DNA from: Enterobacter sichuanensis
Lineage (GTDB): Bacteria; Pseudomonadota; Gammaproteobacteria; Enterobacterales; Enterobacteriaceae
NCBI RefSeq assembly: GCF_002939185.1
Contig: NZ_POVL01000020.1
Coordinates: forward strand, 1 to 64,000
Direction: 5' to 3'
Length of the DNA stretch: 64,000 nucleotides
The notes under the pieces were generated by a model that was not told the DNA's origin, searched no databases, and saw only the letters and a program-made list of their open reading frames with translations. Positions 19,184 to 28,340 of this stretch are shown here, in pieces. The translations under genes were made by a program, and so were the position numbers. Each line of letters opens with the position of its first letter. Position 1 is the first letter of the stretch.

Positions 19184-20440
19184 ATGACCTTTACCAGTGA
19201 AACCTTACCGGCGGATCACAAAGCGGCAATCCGTCAGTTGAAACGTGAGTTACGCGCACAGATTGGCGACGTGCAGGCGGTGTTCGACAAGCTCAGTGAT
19301 AAAATCGCCACCCGCGTGGCGGAAATCAACGCCCTGAAAAACAAAGGTGATTCGGTCTGGCCGGTGATCCCGTTTGCGGATGTGAAAAATGGCACCATCA
19401 CGCCCGCGCAGCGCGACGCCATCAAACGCCGCGGCTGCGCGGTGATTAAAGGTCACTTCCCGCGCGAGCAGGCCCTGGCGTGGGATCAGTCGATGCTCGA
19501 CTACCTCGATCTCAACCAGTTTGACGAGGTGTATAAAGGACCGGGCGATAACTTCTTCGGCACCCTAACGGCCTCCCGCCCGGAGATATACCCGATCTAC
19601 TGGTCGCAGGCGCAAATGCAGGCGCGTCAGAGTGAAGAGATGGCGCAGGTGCAGTCGTTCCTGAACCGTTTATGGACATTCGAGAGCAACGGCAAGCAGT
19701 GGTTCGACCCGGATGTGAGCGTGATTTATCCGGATCGTATTCGCCGCCGTCCGCCGGGAACCACCTCGAAAGGGCTGGGGGCGCATACCGACTCCGGCGC
19801 GCTGGAGCGCTGGCTGCTGCCGGCCTATCAGCAGGTCTTTGCCCGCGTGTTTGACGGCAATGTCGATAAATACGACCCGTGGAACGCCGCGCACCGCACC
19901 GAAGTGGAGGAGTACACCGTGGATAACACCACCAAATGCTCCGTGTTCCGCACCTTCCAGGGCTGGACGGCGCTGTCGGACATGATCCCAGGCCAGGGGC
20001 TGCTGCACGTGGTGCCCATCCCGGAGGCCATGGCGTACATTCTGCTGCGCCCGCTGCTGGACGACGTACCGGAGGACGAGCTCTGCGGCGTCGCACCGGG
20101 GCGCGTGCTGCCGGTCTCTGAGAAGTGGCACCCGCTGCTTATCGAGGCGTTAAGCAGCATTCCGGCACTGGAGGCGGGTGATTCCGTGTGGTGGCATTGC
20201 GATGTGATCCACTCGGTTGCACCGGTTGAGAACCAGCAGGGCTGGGGCAACGTGATGTACATCCCTGCCGCGCCGATGTGCGAGAAGAACCTCGCCTATG
20301 CGAAAAAGGTCCGGGAAGCGCTGGAAACCGGCGCGTCACCGGGTGACTTCCCGCGTGAAGATTATGAAAAGACCTGGCAGGACCGTTTTACCGTGGCCGA
20401 CCTGAATATCCACGGCAAGCGCGCGCTGGGCATGGTTTAA
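19184..20440 (+). CDS. ybiU: DUF1479 protein YbiU (Fe/2-oxoglutarate dioxygenase-like)
   Basis: 418 aa, near full-length match to E. coli YbiU (421 aa), family DUF1479. The fold family suggests a non-haem iron, 2-oxoglutarate-type oxygenase. Candidate metal ligands are His201 and Asp203 in GAHTDSG and His343 in DVIHSVAP, the HxD...H triad expected of that fold. No substrate is established. The start follows ATGCGAGGCAGTT. The gene shares an upstream operator-like motif with ybiV and ybiYW. Its stop overlaps the stop of the convergent LacI-type gene by 2 bp of TTTAA. Confidence 0.88.
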   Translation: MTFTSETLPADHKAAIRQLKRELRAQIGDVQAVFDKLSDKIATRVAEINALKNKGDSVWPVIPFADVKNGTITPAQRDAIKRRGCAVIKGHFPREQALAWDQSMLDYLDLNQFDEVYKGPGDNFFGTLTASRPEIYPIYWSQAQMQARQSEEMAQVQSFLNRLWTFESNGKQWFDPDVSVIYPDRIRRRPPGTTSKGLGAHTDSGALERWLLPAYQQVFARVFDGNVDKYDPWNAAHRTEVEEYTVDNTTKCSVFRTFQGWTALSDMIPGQGLLHVVPIPEAMAYILLRPLLDDVPEDELCGVAPGRVLPVSEKWHPLLIEALSSIPALEAGDSVWWHCDVIHSVAPVENQQGWGNVMYIPAAPMCEKNLAYAKKVREALETGASPGDFPREDYEKTWQDRFTVADLNIHGKRALGMV

Positions 20441-21510
20441 CTGTCGTACAACCCTTCCCGCTCCACGGCGGTGCGTCGTTTCCCCTGACGTATCCGCCGG
20501 ACTGATTCCCGTACGGTCAGAGTGCCGTTAAGCAGCAAGGTTCCCACCGGCGCGTCCGGGCGCATCAGCCGCTGCTGGAGCATATGCACCGCTTCCGTTC
20601 CCAGCTCGTCGCGCGGAACATGCACCGCCGTTAACGGCACATCCTGAATGGCTGCCAGATTAAAGCCGTCAATGCTCATCACCGAGATGTCCTGCGGCAC
20701 GCGCAACCCTTGTTTTTGCAGCGCACTGATGGTGCCCGCGGCCATAAAGTCGCCACCGACCAGAAACGCCGTCGGCAGATCGTTGCCCTGCATCTGGCTC
20801 AGCCAGTCGCTGACCATCTGTTCCGTTTCGCGCGCGCTGAAACTCGGTACCACCAGCAGATCGCGTTTGTCGTTGAACGTCAGGTTGTGGGATTGCCACG
20901 CATCGCGGATGCCGGAGAGGCGCAGTTCCATGGTGTAGCGACGCAGGCAGAGCACGTTCATCACTTCGCGGTGCCCCATCTCAAACAGATACTCCGCCGC
21001 CCGCTCGCCAATCGCCCGATGATCCGGCGCCACGGCCGGCAGGCGCATATGGCGATCGCGACAGTTAATCAGCATGCAGGGTTTACCGACATCCACCGCC
21101 AGATCGTGGATATGCGGATCGTCAATCCCGAGAAGGATGGCGGCCTGGGTGTCCGGTTCGTTCATACGTGCCAGAAAAAGCTGGGCGTCGCTGTCGTTCT
21201 CCTCCAGTGCACAATAGCGCAGGCGTACGTCGTGGGAAGCCAGGCCTTTGCTCACGCTCTGGCTCACACGGTAGTAAAAGATGTCAGACCGCTCGTCAAA
21301 CGCCCGCTGCGGGGCGAACACCACCAGGCTGTTGAGCAGCAAACGCCCCGCCGCCATCCCGTCCAGCACCCCCAGCTCGCGGGCGCATTCCAGCACCTTC
21401 GCCCGCGCTTTTTCGCTGGTATTGGCCTTCCCCGCCAGCACCCGCGAAACGGTGCTGATCGAGAGCTGAGTCCGGGTGGCAATTTCGGTGATTTTTAGCC
21501 TTTTGTCCAT
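20437..21510 (-). CDS. LacI-family transcriptional regulator
   Basis: About 357 aa. The N-terminal helix-turn-helix reads LKITEIATRTQLSISTVSRV with hinge LAGKANTSEKAR, followed by a periplasmic-binding-type effector domain (LLGIDD, FLVGGDFMAAG, VPQDISVMSIDGF). It is divergent from an MFS transporter and a GH31 glycosidase, so it probably controls both in response to a sugar. The start at 21510 has GGAG 12 nt upstream; an ATG at 21528 has no ribosome-binding site, so the choice is uncertain. No equivalent gene lies at this position in E. coli K-12, where ybiU is followed by ybiT. Confidence 0.88.
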   Translation of the reverse strand: MDKRLKITEIATRTQLSISTVSRVLAGKANTSEKARAKVLECARELGVLDGMAAGRLLLNSLVVFAPQRAFDERSDIFYYRVSQSVSKGLASHDVRLRYCALEENDSDAQLFLARMNEPDTQAAILLGIDDPHIHDLAVDVGKPCMLINCRDRHMRLPAVAPDHRAIGERAAEYLFEMGHREVMNVLCLRRYTMELRLSGIRDAWQSHNLTFNDKRDLLVVPSFSARETEQMVSDWLSQMQGNDLPTAFLVGGDFMAAGTISALQKQGLRVPQDISVMSIDGFNLAAIQDVPLTAVHVPRDELGTEAVHMLQQRLMRPDAPVGTLLLNGTLTVRESVRRIRQGKRRTAVEREGLYDS

Positions 21511-21677
21511 TTTGTGATCTGGCTCCATTTGCGAAATGACAAAATTTTCATAGCGTGTCCGTCAGGTCATTACTGATACGCACACCATCATGCCAAATGA
21601 TTAAGCTCAGTTATGAGAATTTTTGCACAAAATCCACTACTGCCCACTCATTTTCTCCCTTAAGGTGAATCTGTCAC

Positions 21678-21697
21678 ACAACTTCCATACTAGTTGT
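21678..21697. promoter_or_regulatory. Inverted repeat in LacI/MFS intergenic region
   Basis: ACAACT-N8-AGTTGT lies in the divergent control region. TGTGTGACA also occurs twice in opposite orientation, at 21671-21680 (minus) and 21747-21755 (plus). Either could be the operator of the adjacent LacI-type regulator. Confidence 0.35.
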
Positions 21698-21798
21698 ATA
21701 GCAACTTAAGCATTCTAAACGGATAGAAATCAAAGGCATAAAAAACTGTGTGACACCTGAACCTCCGTCCCCTTAGCGTCCGTCTTGTGGAGAGTAAA

Positions 21799-23100
21799 AT
21801 GAGTCAGGACATCAATAACACCGTTGCGGTAAGCAAAACCCGTCGCGTCATTAAAAACCTGCGCTGGTACGTACTGGTGCTGTTCTTACTGGGCGTCACC
21901 GTTAACTACATCACCCGAAATTCGTTAGGTATTCTCGCGCCGGAGCTGAAAGAGAGCCTCGGGATCACCACCGAGCAGTACTCCTGGATCGTCGGGGCCT
22001 TCCAGATCGCCTACACCATTTTCCAGCCCCTGTGCGGCTGGCTGATTGACGTCATCGGCCTGAAGATTGGCTTTATGATCTGCGCCGGGATCTGGGCGCT
22101 GATGTGTATTTTCCACGCGGGCGCCGGAAGCTGGCTACATCTCGCTATTCTGCGCTTCTTTATGGGGGCCTCTGAAGCGGCCGCCACGCCGGCGAATGCC
22201 AAAACGATTGGCGAATGGTTCCCGAAATCAGAGCGTCCTGTCGCCGCCGGTTGGGCGGGGGTGGGCTTCTCCATCGGTGCGATGCTGGCTCCGCCTATCA
22301 TCTACTTTGCCCACGCCTCGTTCGGCTGGCAGGGAGCGTTTATGTTCACCGGCGTGCTGGCGCTGCTGTGGGTGATCCTGTGGTGGGCGTTCTACCACAA
22401 CCCGGAGCAGCACCCGAACCTGAGCAAAGACGAGCTGGCGTTTATCAAACAGGATAATGAACCGCCTGCGGTGAAGCTGCCGTTCCTGACCGCGCTGAAA
22501 ACCGTCTCGAAGAACAAACGTTTTTACGGTATCGCCATCCCGGCCTTTATGGCAGAGCCGGCCTGGGCGGTGCTGAGCTTCTGGGTGCCGCTGTATCTCG
22601 CCAAAGAGCACGGCATGGATCTGAAACAGATCGCGATGTTTGCCTGGCTGCCGTTCCTCGCCGCTGACCTTGGCAGCGTAGCGAGCGGCTACCTCACCCG
22701 CCTGTACACCCGTCTGTTCGGCTGCTCCCGCGTGAACTCGGTCGTGGCAAGCTCCGTGACCGGCGCGTTCCTGATGATCTCTCTGGCCATCGTGGCCATT
22801 ACCCGCGACCCGTATATCACCATCGTGCTGATCTCCATCGGCGGTTTCGGGCACCAGATCATCTCCTGCATGCTGAGCGCCCTGGTCGTGGAGTCGTTTG
22901 ATAAAGGTCAGATGGCGACCGTCAACGGCATGCGCGGCTCGGCGGCGTGGATCGCCAGCTTCCTGTTCTCGCTGTTAATTGGGGTGACCGCCGACAAAAT
23001 CGGCTTTAACCCGCTCTTTATTGCCATGGGCTTCTTTGACCTGATTGGCGCTCTCTTCCTGGTAGCATTTATTGCTGAACGTCGCGCCAAGCGCGCCTGA
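21799..23100 (+). CDS. MFS transporter (anion:cation symporter type)
   Basis: 433 aa inner-membrane transporter with about 12 membrane segments. The first reads WYVLVLFLLGVTVNYITR, resembling the hexuronate/glucarate (ACS) family. The loop 2-3 motif is GWLIDVIGLKIGF, and WFPKSERPVAAGW matches the conserved ACS segment after helix 4. The start at 21799 follows TGGAGAGTAAA. It is 17 bp upstream of the GH31 gene and divergent from a LacI-type regulator. The substrate is not deducible; context suggests an oligosaccharide or glycoside hydrolysed by the GH31 enzyme. Confidence 0.88.
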   Translation: MSQDINNTVAVSKTRRVIKNLRWYVLVLFLLGVTVNYITRNSLGILAPELKESLGITTEQYSWIVGAFQIAYTIFQPLCGWLIDVIGLKIGFMICAGIWALMCIFHAGAGSWLHLAILRFFMGASEAAATPANAKTIGEWFPKSERPVAAGWAGVGFSIGAMLAPPIIYFAHASFGWQGAFMFTGVLALLWVILWWAFYHNPEQHPNLSKDELAFIKQDNEPPAVKLPFLTALKTVSKNKRFYGIAIPAFMAEPAWAVLSFWVPLYLAKEHGMDLKQIAMFAWLPFLAADLGSVASGYLTRLYTRLFGCSRVNSVVASSVTGAFLMISLAIVAITRDPYITIVLISIGGFGHQIISCMLSALVVESFDKGQMATVNGMRGSAAWIASFLFSLLIGVTADKIGFNPLFIAMGFFDLIGALFLVAFIAERRAKRA

Positions 23101-23117
23101 TAGTGGATGTATTGCAT

Positions 23118-25481
23118 ATGAAAACCCTGAAAAACTGGACCGTCGATAAGCAGTCGGCAAACCATCTGGAACTGCTGGTGGATAACCAGCACCGCCTGTG
23201 CCTGTATGTGCTGGAAGAGAACCTGTTCCGCGTGCTGATCAAACGCAAAGGCGAACTGGCGCTCGACCGTACCTGGAGCATCGCCCCGGAGAAAGACGTA
23301 CCGTGGGAAGGCCGCCGTCGCGACGATCTCAGCGGTTTCACCTGCCCGGCCTGGACGCTGACGCAGCAGGATGACACGTTAACCGTGGCGACCGATCGGC
23401 TGCGCGTGACCGTCCACCAGCCGCTGTGGCTGGAGTGGCACTACCGTAATGACGCGGGTGAGTGGCAGCCGCTGGTCAACGACCGTCCGACCAGTGCCTA
23501 CCTGCTGAATGCCCACGGCGACGGGGTGGCGCACTACCTGAGCCGCCGCAAGGACGAGCGTTTTTACGGTCTGGGTGAGAAAGCGGGCGATCTGCAGCGT
23601 AACGGTAAACGCTATGAGATGCGTAACCTCGATGCGATGGGCTACAACGCCGCCAGCACCGACCCGCTGTACAAGCATATTCCGTTCACCCTCACCCACC
23701 GTGACGACGTGAGCTACGGCCTGTTCTATGACAACCTGAGCAGTTGCTGGCTGGACCTGGGTAACGAGATCGACAACTACCACACCGCCTATCGCCGCTG
23801 GCAGGCGGAAGCGGGCGATATCGATTACTACCTCTTTACCGGCAAACGGGTACTGGACGTCACCAAAGCCTTCGTGCGCCTGACCGGGAAAACGGTATTC
23901 GGGCCGAAATGGAGCCTGGGCTACAGCGGCTCAACCATGCACTACACCGACGCGCCGGATGCGCAGAATCAGCTGATGAACTTTATTCGACTGTGCGAAG
24001 AGCACGCCATCCCGTGCGACTCGTTCCAGCTCTCCTCGGGCTATACCTCGATCAACGGCAAGCGCTACGTCTTTAACTGGAACCATGACAAAGTGCCGCA
24101 GCCGAAGGTGATGACCCAGGCGTTCCACGACGCGGGGCTGAAACTGGCGGCAAACATCAAGCCGTGCCTGCTGCAGGACCATCCGCGCTATAGCGAAGTG
24201 GCAGAGAGCGGCCTGTTCATCCGCGATTCAGAAACCGATGCCCCCGAACGCTCCAGCTTCTGGGATGACGAAGGATCGCATCTCGATTTTACCAATCCGC
24301 AGACGGTGCAGTGGTGGCAGAACGGTGTCACCACGCAGCTGCTGGAGATGGGCATTGATTCCACCTGGAACGACAACAATGAATATGAAGTGTGGGATGG
24401 CGAAGCCCGCTGCCACGGCTTTGGCAAGGAGATCGCCATCAAGCATATTCGCCCGGTGATGCCGCTGCTGATGATGCGCGCCTCGCTGGAAGCGCAGCAG
24501 CGCTTTGCCCCGGAAAAGCGCCCGTATCTGATCTCCCGCTCCGGCTGTGCCGGGATGCAGCGCTACGTTCAGACCTGGAGCGGGGATAACCGCACCAGCT
24601 GGGAGACCCTGCGCTATAACATCCGCATGGGGCTGGGGATGAGCCTGTCCGGGCTGTTTAACGTTGGCCATGACGTGGGCGGCTTCTCCGGCGACAAACC
24701 GGACGCCGAGCTGTTTGTCCGCTGGGTGCAGAACGGCGTGATGCACCCGCGCTTCACCATTCACTCGTGGAACGATGACCACACGGTGAACGAGCCGTGG
24801 ATGTACCCGGGCGTGACCCCTGCCATTCGCGCGGCCATTGAGCTGCGCTATCGTCTGCTGCCGTATCTCTACACCCTGCTCTGGCAGGCACACGCCGACG
24901 ACGAACCGATGCTGCGCCCGACCTTCCTCGACCACGAGCACGACGCGCAGACCTTCGAAGAGTGTGATGACTTCCTGCTGGGCCGCGATGTGCTGGTCGC
25001 AAGCGTCGTCGAAGCCGGTCAGCGTGCGCGCCGTCTCTGGCTGCCGGATAATGAAACCGGCTGGTACGATTTTTATACCCATGAGTGGTATGCGGGCGGG
25101 CAGTGGATCGTCCTCGACGCGCCGCTGGAAAAACTGCCGCTGCTGGTGCGAGCCGGTGCCGGTCTGCCGCTCAGCGAACGTATTAGGCATGTGTCTGCTG
25201 AAAAGGACGATGCCCGCGAACTGAAGCTGTTCCCGGTGAAAGGTGTCGGCGCCAGCGCTGGCCTGCTGTTTGAAGACGACGGTGAAAGCTGGGGCTACCA
25301 GAATGGCAATGCGCTGTGGGTGGAATGGGAAATGGTGTGCAACGGGGCAACCATCGACCTGAAGGTTAACGCGCGCGGGGATTACCGTCCGGCGTGGAAA
25401 GCCCTGAAGGTGTCGTTACCGGCGGGGGAGAAACGCAAACTGCGGGTGAATGGGGTTGAAGGGGGCGAGTGGGTGGTGTAA
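23118..25481 (+). CDS. Glycoside hydrolase family 31 protein (alpha-glucosidase/xylosidase type)
   Basis: 787 aa cytosolic enzyme without signal peptide. An N-terminal beta-sandwich (to about residue 240) precedes the catalytic barrel. The GH31 nucleophile is Asp419 in TWNDNNE, and the SGDNRTSW segment carries the likely acid/base Asp; HDVGGFSGD is the downstream family motif. It follows the MFS gene by 17 bp. The ATG at 23118 is preferred to a GTG at 23103; neither has a strong ribosome-binding site. Substrate is unknown; alpha-glucoside or alpha-xyloside are the family norms. Confidence 0.88.
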   Translation: MKTLKNWTVDKQSANHLELLVDNQHRLCLYVLEENLFRVLIKRKGELALDRTWSIAPEKDVPWEGRRRDDLSGFTCPAWTLTQQDDTLTVATDRLRVTVHQPLWLEWHYRNDAGEWQPLVNDRPTSAYLLNAHGDGVAHYLSRRKDERFYGLGEKAGDLQRNGKRYEMRNLDAMGYNAASTDPLYKHIPFTLTHRDDVSYGLFYDNLSSCWLDLGNEIDNYHTAYRRWQAEAGDIDYYLFTGKRVLDVTKAFVRLTGKTVFGPKWSLGYSGSTMHYTDAPDAQNQLMNFIRLCEEHAIPCDSFQLSSGYTSINGKRYVFNWNHDKVPQPKVMTQAFHDAGLKLAANIKPCLLQDHPRYSEVAESGLFIRDSETDAPERSSFWDDEGSHLDFTNPQTVQWWQNGVTTQLLEMGIDSTWNDNNEYEVWDGEARCHGFGKEIAIKHIRPVMPLLMMRASLEAQQRFAPEKRPYLISRSGCAGMQRYVQTWSGDNRTSWETLRYNIRMGLGMSLSGLFNVGHDVGGFSGDKPDAELFVRWVQNGVMHPRFTIHSWNDDHTVNEPWMYPGVTPAIRAAIELRYRLLPYLYTLLWQAHADDEPMLRPTFLDHEHDAQTFEECDDFLLGRDVLVASVVEAGQRARRLWLPDNETGWYDFYTHEWYAGGQWIVLDAPLEKLPLLVRAGAGLPLSERIRHVSAEKDDARELKLFPVKGVGASAGLLFEDDGESWGYQNGNALWVEWEMVCNGATIDLKVNARGDYRPAWKALKVSLPAGEKRKLRVNGVEGGEWVV

Positions 25482-25483
25482 CC

Positions 25484-25560
25484 CTCACCCTAACCCTCTC
25501 CCACAGGGAGAGGGAATAGACCGTAGGCCGGGTAAGGCGAAGCCGCCACCCGGCTTTTTT
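25484..25560 (+). repeat. Composite repeat with terminator-like T-run
   Basis: CCCTCTCCC-ACA-GGGAGAGGG (25494-25514) is followed by a REP hairpin (25523-25554) that runs into six T residues. The REP plus T-run resembles an intrinsic terminator for the GH31 transcript. It abuts the stop of convergent ybiT. Confidence 0.75.
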
Positions 25561-27155
25561 TAACTCTCGATACCTTTGCTGCGCAGGTAATCTTCGTAGT
25601 TACCGGTGAAGTCCACCACGCGCTCTGGCGTAATTTCGATCACGCGGGTCGCCAGCGAGCTGACGAACTCGCGGTCGTGAGAGACGAAGATCAGGGTGCC
25701 CTGATACATCTCCAGCGCCATGTTCAGCGACTCGATCGATTCCATATCCAGGTGGTTGGTCGGTTCGTCCATCACCAGAATGTTGGGTTTTTCCATCATC
25801 AGCTTGCCGAACAGCATGCGGCCCTTCTCGCCACCGGAGAGCACTTTAGCCGGCTTCTTGATGTCGTCCTGGCTGAACAGCAGACGCCCGAGAATGCTGC
25901 GCACCGCCTGCTCGTCGTCGCCTTCCTGCTTCCACTGGCTCATCCAGTCGAAGACGGTCAGATCGTTTTCGAACTCATACTCATGATCCTGCGCGTAGTA
26001 ACCGATTTGCGCGTTTTCAGACCATTTCACGGTGCCGTTGTCCGGCTGCAGTTCGCCCACCAGGGTTTTCAGCATGGTGGATTTACCCACGCCGTTCGCC
26101 CCCAGAATGGCAATCTTCTCGCCCACTTCCAGCAGCAGGTTGAAGTTTTTGAACAGCGGACCTTCATCGAAGCCTTTGGTAAGGGCTTCCACTTCCAGCG
26201 CGTTACGGAACAGTTTCTTGTCCTGCTCGAAGCGGATGAACGGGTTCTGACGGCTGGAGGCTTTAACCTCTTCCAGCTTGATTTTGTCAATCTGACGCGC
26301 GCGCGAGGTGGCCTGACGCGATTTAGAAGCGTTGGCACTGAAGCGGCTAACGAAGGACTGCAGGTCTGCAATCTGCGCTTTTTTCTTGGCGTTGTCCGCC
26401 AGCAGACGTTCACGCGCCTGGGTGGCCGCTGTCATGTATTCGTCGTAGTTGCCCGGATACACGCGCAGCTCGCCGTAGTCCAGATCCGCCATGTGCGTAC
26501 AGACCATGTTCAGGAAGTGACGGTCGTGCGAGATGATGATCATCGTGCTGTCGCGATCGTTCAGCGTCTGCTCCAGCCAGCGAATGGTGTCGATGTCCAG
26601 GTTGTTCGTTGGTTCGTCGAGCAGCAGAATGTCCGGGTTTGAGAACAGCGCCTGCGCCAGCAGCACGCGCAGCTTCCAGCCTGGCGCAACTTCGCTCATC
26701 GGGCCATAGTGTTGTTCTACCGGAATACCCACGCCCAGCAGCAGCTCGCCCGCACGGGCTTCCGCGGAGTAACCGTCCATTTCGCCGTACTGCGTTTCCA
26801 GATCGGCCACTTTATAACCGTCTTCTTCGCTCATCTCGGCCAGCGCATAGATACGATCGCGCTCCTGCTTCACTTCCCACAGCTCCGCGTGCCCCATGAT
26901 CACCGTGTCGAGCACGGTGAATTCTTCAAAGGCGAACTGATCCTGACGCAGCTTACCGATACGCTCGTTAGGGTCGAGCGAAACGTTGCCGAGGGTCGGC
27001 TCCAGGTCACCGCCGAGGATCTTCATAAAGGTGGATTTACCGCTACCGTTGGCACCAATCAGGCCGTAACGGTTGCCGCCGCCAAATTTGACGGAAATGT
27101 TTTCGAACAGCGGCTTACTGCCAAACTGCATAGTGACGTTGCTGGTAACTAACAC
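25560..27155 (-). CDS. ybiT: ABC-F family ATPase YbiT
   Basis: Soluble ABC-F ATPase acting on ribosomes, 531 aa (E. coli YbiT 530). Two ATPase domains with Walker [10 protein letters not shown] and GANGVGKST, a charged linker ([19 protein letters not shown]) for the P-site-tRNA-interaction motif, and a second signature [10 protein letters not shown]. There are no membrane segments. The start is GTG at 27155 preceded by CAGGAATCTCCCC. E. coli YbiT is one of four ABC-F paralogues, with a role in translation. It diverges from ldtB. Confidence 0.95.
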   Translation of the reverse strand: MLVTSNVTMQFGSKPLFENISVKFGGGNRYGLIGANGSGKSTFMKILGGDLEPTLGNVSLDPNERIGKLRQDQFAFEEFTVLDTVIMGHAELWEVKQERDRIYALAEMSEEDGYKVADLETQYGEMDGYSAEARAGELLLGVGIPVEQHYGPMSEVAPGWKLRVLLAQALFSNPDILLLDEPTNNLDIDTIRWLEQTLNDRDSTMIIISHDRHFLNMVCTHMADLDYGELRVYPGNYDEYMTAATQARERLLADNAKKKAQIADLQSFVSRFSANASKSRQATSRARQIDKIKLEEVKASSRQNPFIRFEQDKKLFRNALEVEALTKGFDEGPLFKNFNLLLEVGEKIAILGANGVGKSTMLKTLVGELQPDNGTVKWSENAQIGYYAQDHEYEFENDLTVFDWMSQWKQEGDDEQAVRSILGRLLFSQDDIKKPAKVLSGGEKGRMLFGKLMMEKPNILVMDEPTNHLDMESIESLNMALEMYQGTLIFVSHDREFVSSLATRVIEITPERVVDFTGNYEDYLRSKGIES

Positions 27156-27258
27156 GGGGAGATTCCTGCGAAAAGTGTGATAAACACGGCATTATGCCAC
27201 AATTCCGAATTGAGATCCCGTGTTGCGACGCTCCACTAAACTTTAACAAAATCGAAAA

Positions 27259-27312
27259 AAATGTGATTTCGTACACATCTGAATTCCCTGTTAGCGGGAA
27301 TGCACATATAAT
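27259..27312 (+). promoter_or_regulatory. ldtB promoter region with CRP-like site
   Basis: A perfect TATAAT -10 lies at 27307-27312. A CRP-like site at 27259-27280 has TGTGA-N6-ACACA, one change in the core from TGTGA-N6-TCACA. An inverted repeat ATTCCC-N7-GGGAAT at 27283-27301 covers the -35 area. CRP would be centred near -49, an unusual spacing, so its role is uncertain. Confidence 0.4.
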
Positions 27313-27376
27313 GCGCTCCCATCACAGATTCAGACTTATCAACTCACGCCTGAATGGCTTAGATACCTCGCACAAC

Positions 27377-28297
27377 ATGAACATGAAATTAACAACGCTT
27401 TTTGCGGCGGCGTTAGCCGTAGTAGGTTTTTGCAAAACCGCTTCTGCGGTGACTTATCCGCTGCCGACAGACGGTAGCCGTCTGGTGGGTCAAAACCAGG
27501 TAGTGACGGTGCCTGAGGGTAACACTCAGCCGCTGGAGTATTTTGCGGCGCAGTACCAGCTGGGCCTGTCTAACATGCTGGAAGCGAACCCGGGCGTTGA
27601 CCCGTATCTGCCAAAAGCCGGGACCGTGCTTAACATTCCTCAGCAGCTGATCCTGCCGGATACCGTTCATGAAGGTATCGTCATCAACAGCGCGGAAATG
27701 CGTCTGTATTACTACCCGAAAGGCACCAACACCGTGATCGTGCTGCCAATCGGTATCGGTCAGTTGGGCAAAGACACCCCGCTGAACTGGACCACCAAAG
27801 TTGAGCGTAAGAAAGCAGGCCCAACCTGGACCCCAACGGCGAAAATGCACGCGGAATACATCGCAGCAGGCGAGCCGCTGCCAGCCGTGGTCCCGGCAGG
27901 CCCGGATAACCCGATGGGTCTGTACGCGCTGTACATTGGCCGTCTGTATGCTATTCACGGTACTAATGCCAACTTCGGTATCGGCCTGCGCGTGAGCCAC
28001 GGCTGCGTACGTCTGCGTAACGACGACATCAAATTCCTGTTCGAAAACGTACCTGTCGGGACGCGTGTGCAGTTCATCAACGAACCGGTGAAAGCCACGT
28101 CTGAGCCAGACGGTAGCCGTTACATCGAAGTGCACAACCCGCTGTCCACCAGCGAAGATCAGATCAACAATAACGAAATCGTACCGATTACGCTGAACAG
28201 TGCGGTGCAGGCAGTGACCTCTCAGCCTGACGTCGAGACGACGATTGTTGACCAGGCGGTGCAGAACCGCTCCGGTATGCCGGTGCGTTTGAACTAA
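27377..28297 (+). CDS. ldtB: L,D-transpeptidase LdtB (YbiS)
   Basis: Periplasmic enzyme that attaches Braun lipoprotein (Lpp) to meso-diaminopimelate in peptidoglycan. 306 aa as in E. coli. A signal peptide is cleaved near [10 protein letters not shown] short LysM-like region ([16 protein letters not shown]) precedes the YkuD catalytic domain with HGTN...SHGCVRL, where Cys210 is the nucleophile. The ATG at 27377 matches E. coli; a second ATG lies two codons downstream. Reading from 27194 would add 61 unconserved residues. Confidence 0.95.
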   Translation: MNMKLTTLFAAALAVVGFCKTASAVTYPLPTDGSRLVGQNQVVTVPEGNTQPLEYFAAQYQLGLSNMLEANPGVDPYLPKAGTVLNIPQQLILPDTVHEGIVINSAEMRLYYYPKGTNTVIVLPIGIGQLGKDTPLNWTTKVERKKAGPTWTPTAKMHAEYIAAGEPLPAVVPAGPDNPMGLYALYIGRLYAIHGTNANFGIGLRVSHGCVRLRNDDIKFLFENVPVGTRVQFINEPVKATSEPDGSRYIEVHNPLSTSEDQINNNEIVPITLNSAVQAVTSQPDVETTIVDQAVQNRSGMPVRLN

Positions 28298-28310
28298 TCG
28301 CCAAAAAGAA

Positions 28311-28340
28311 AAAAGCGGGCTTCGATGCCCGCTTTTTTTT
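28311..28340. terminator. Terminator between ldtB and gntR-type gene
   Basis: AAAAGCGGGC-TTCGAT-GCCCGCTTTTTTTT, with runs of A and T on both sides, so it can serve both convergent transcripts. It overlaps the last codon of the GntR-type gene. Confidence 0.88.

Noticed and set aside
24228-25190. A 320-codon open frame antisense to the GH31 gene
   Set aside because: The GH31 frame has catalytic motifs; the opposite frame has none.
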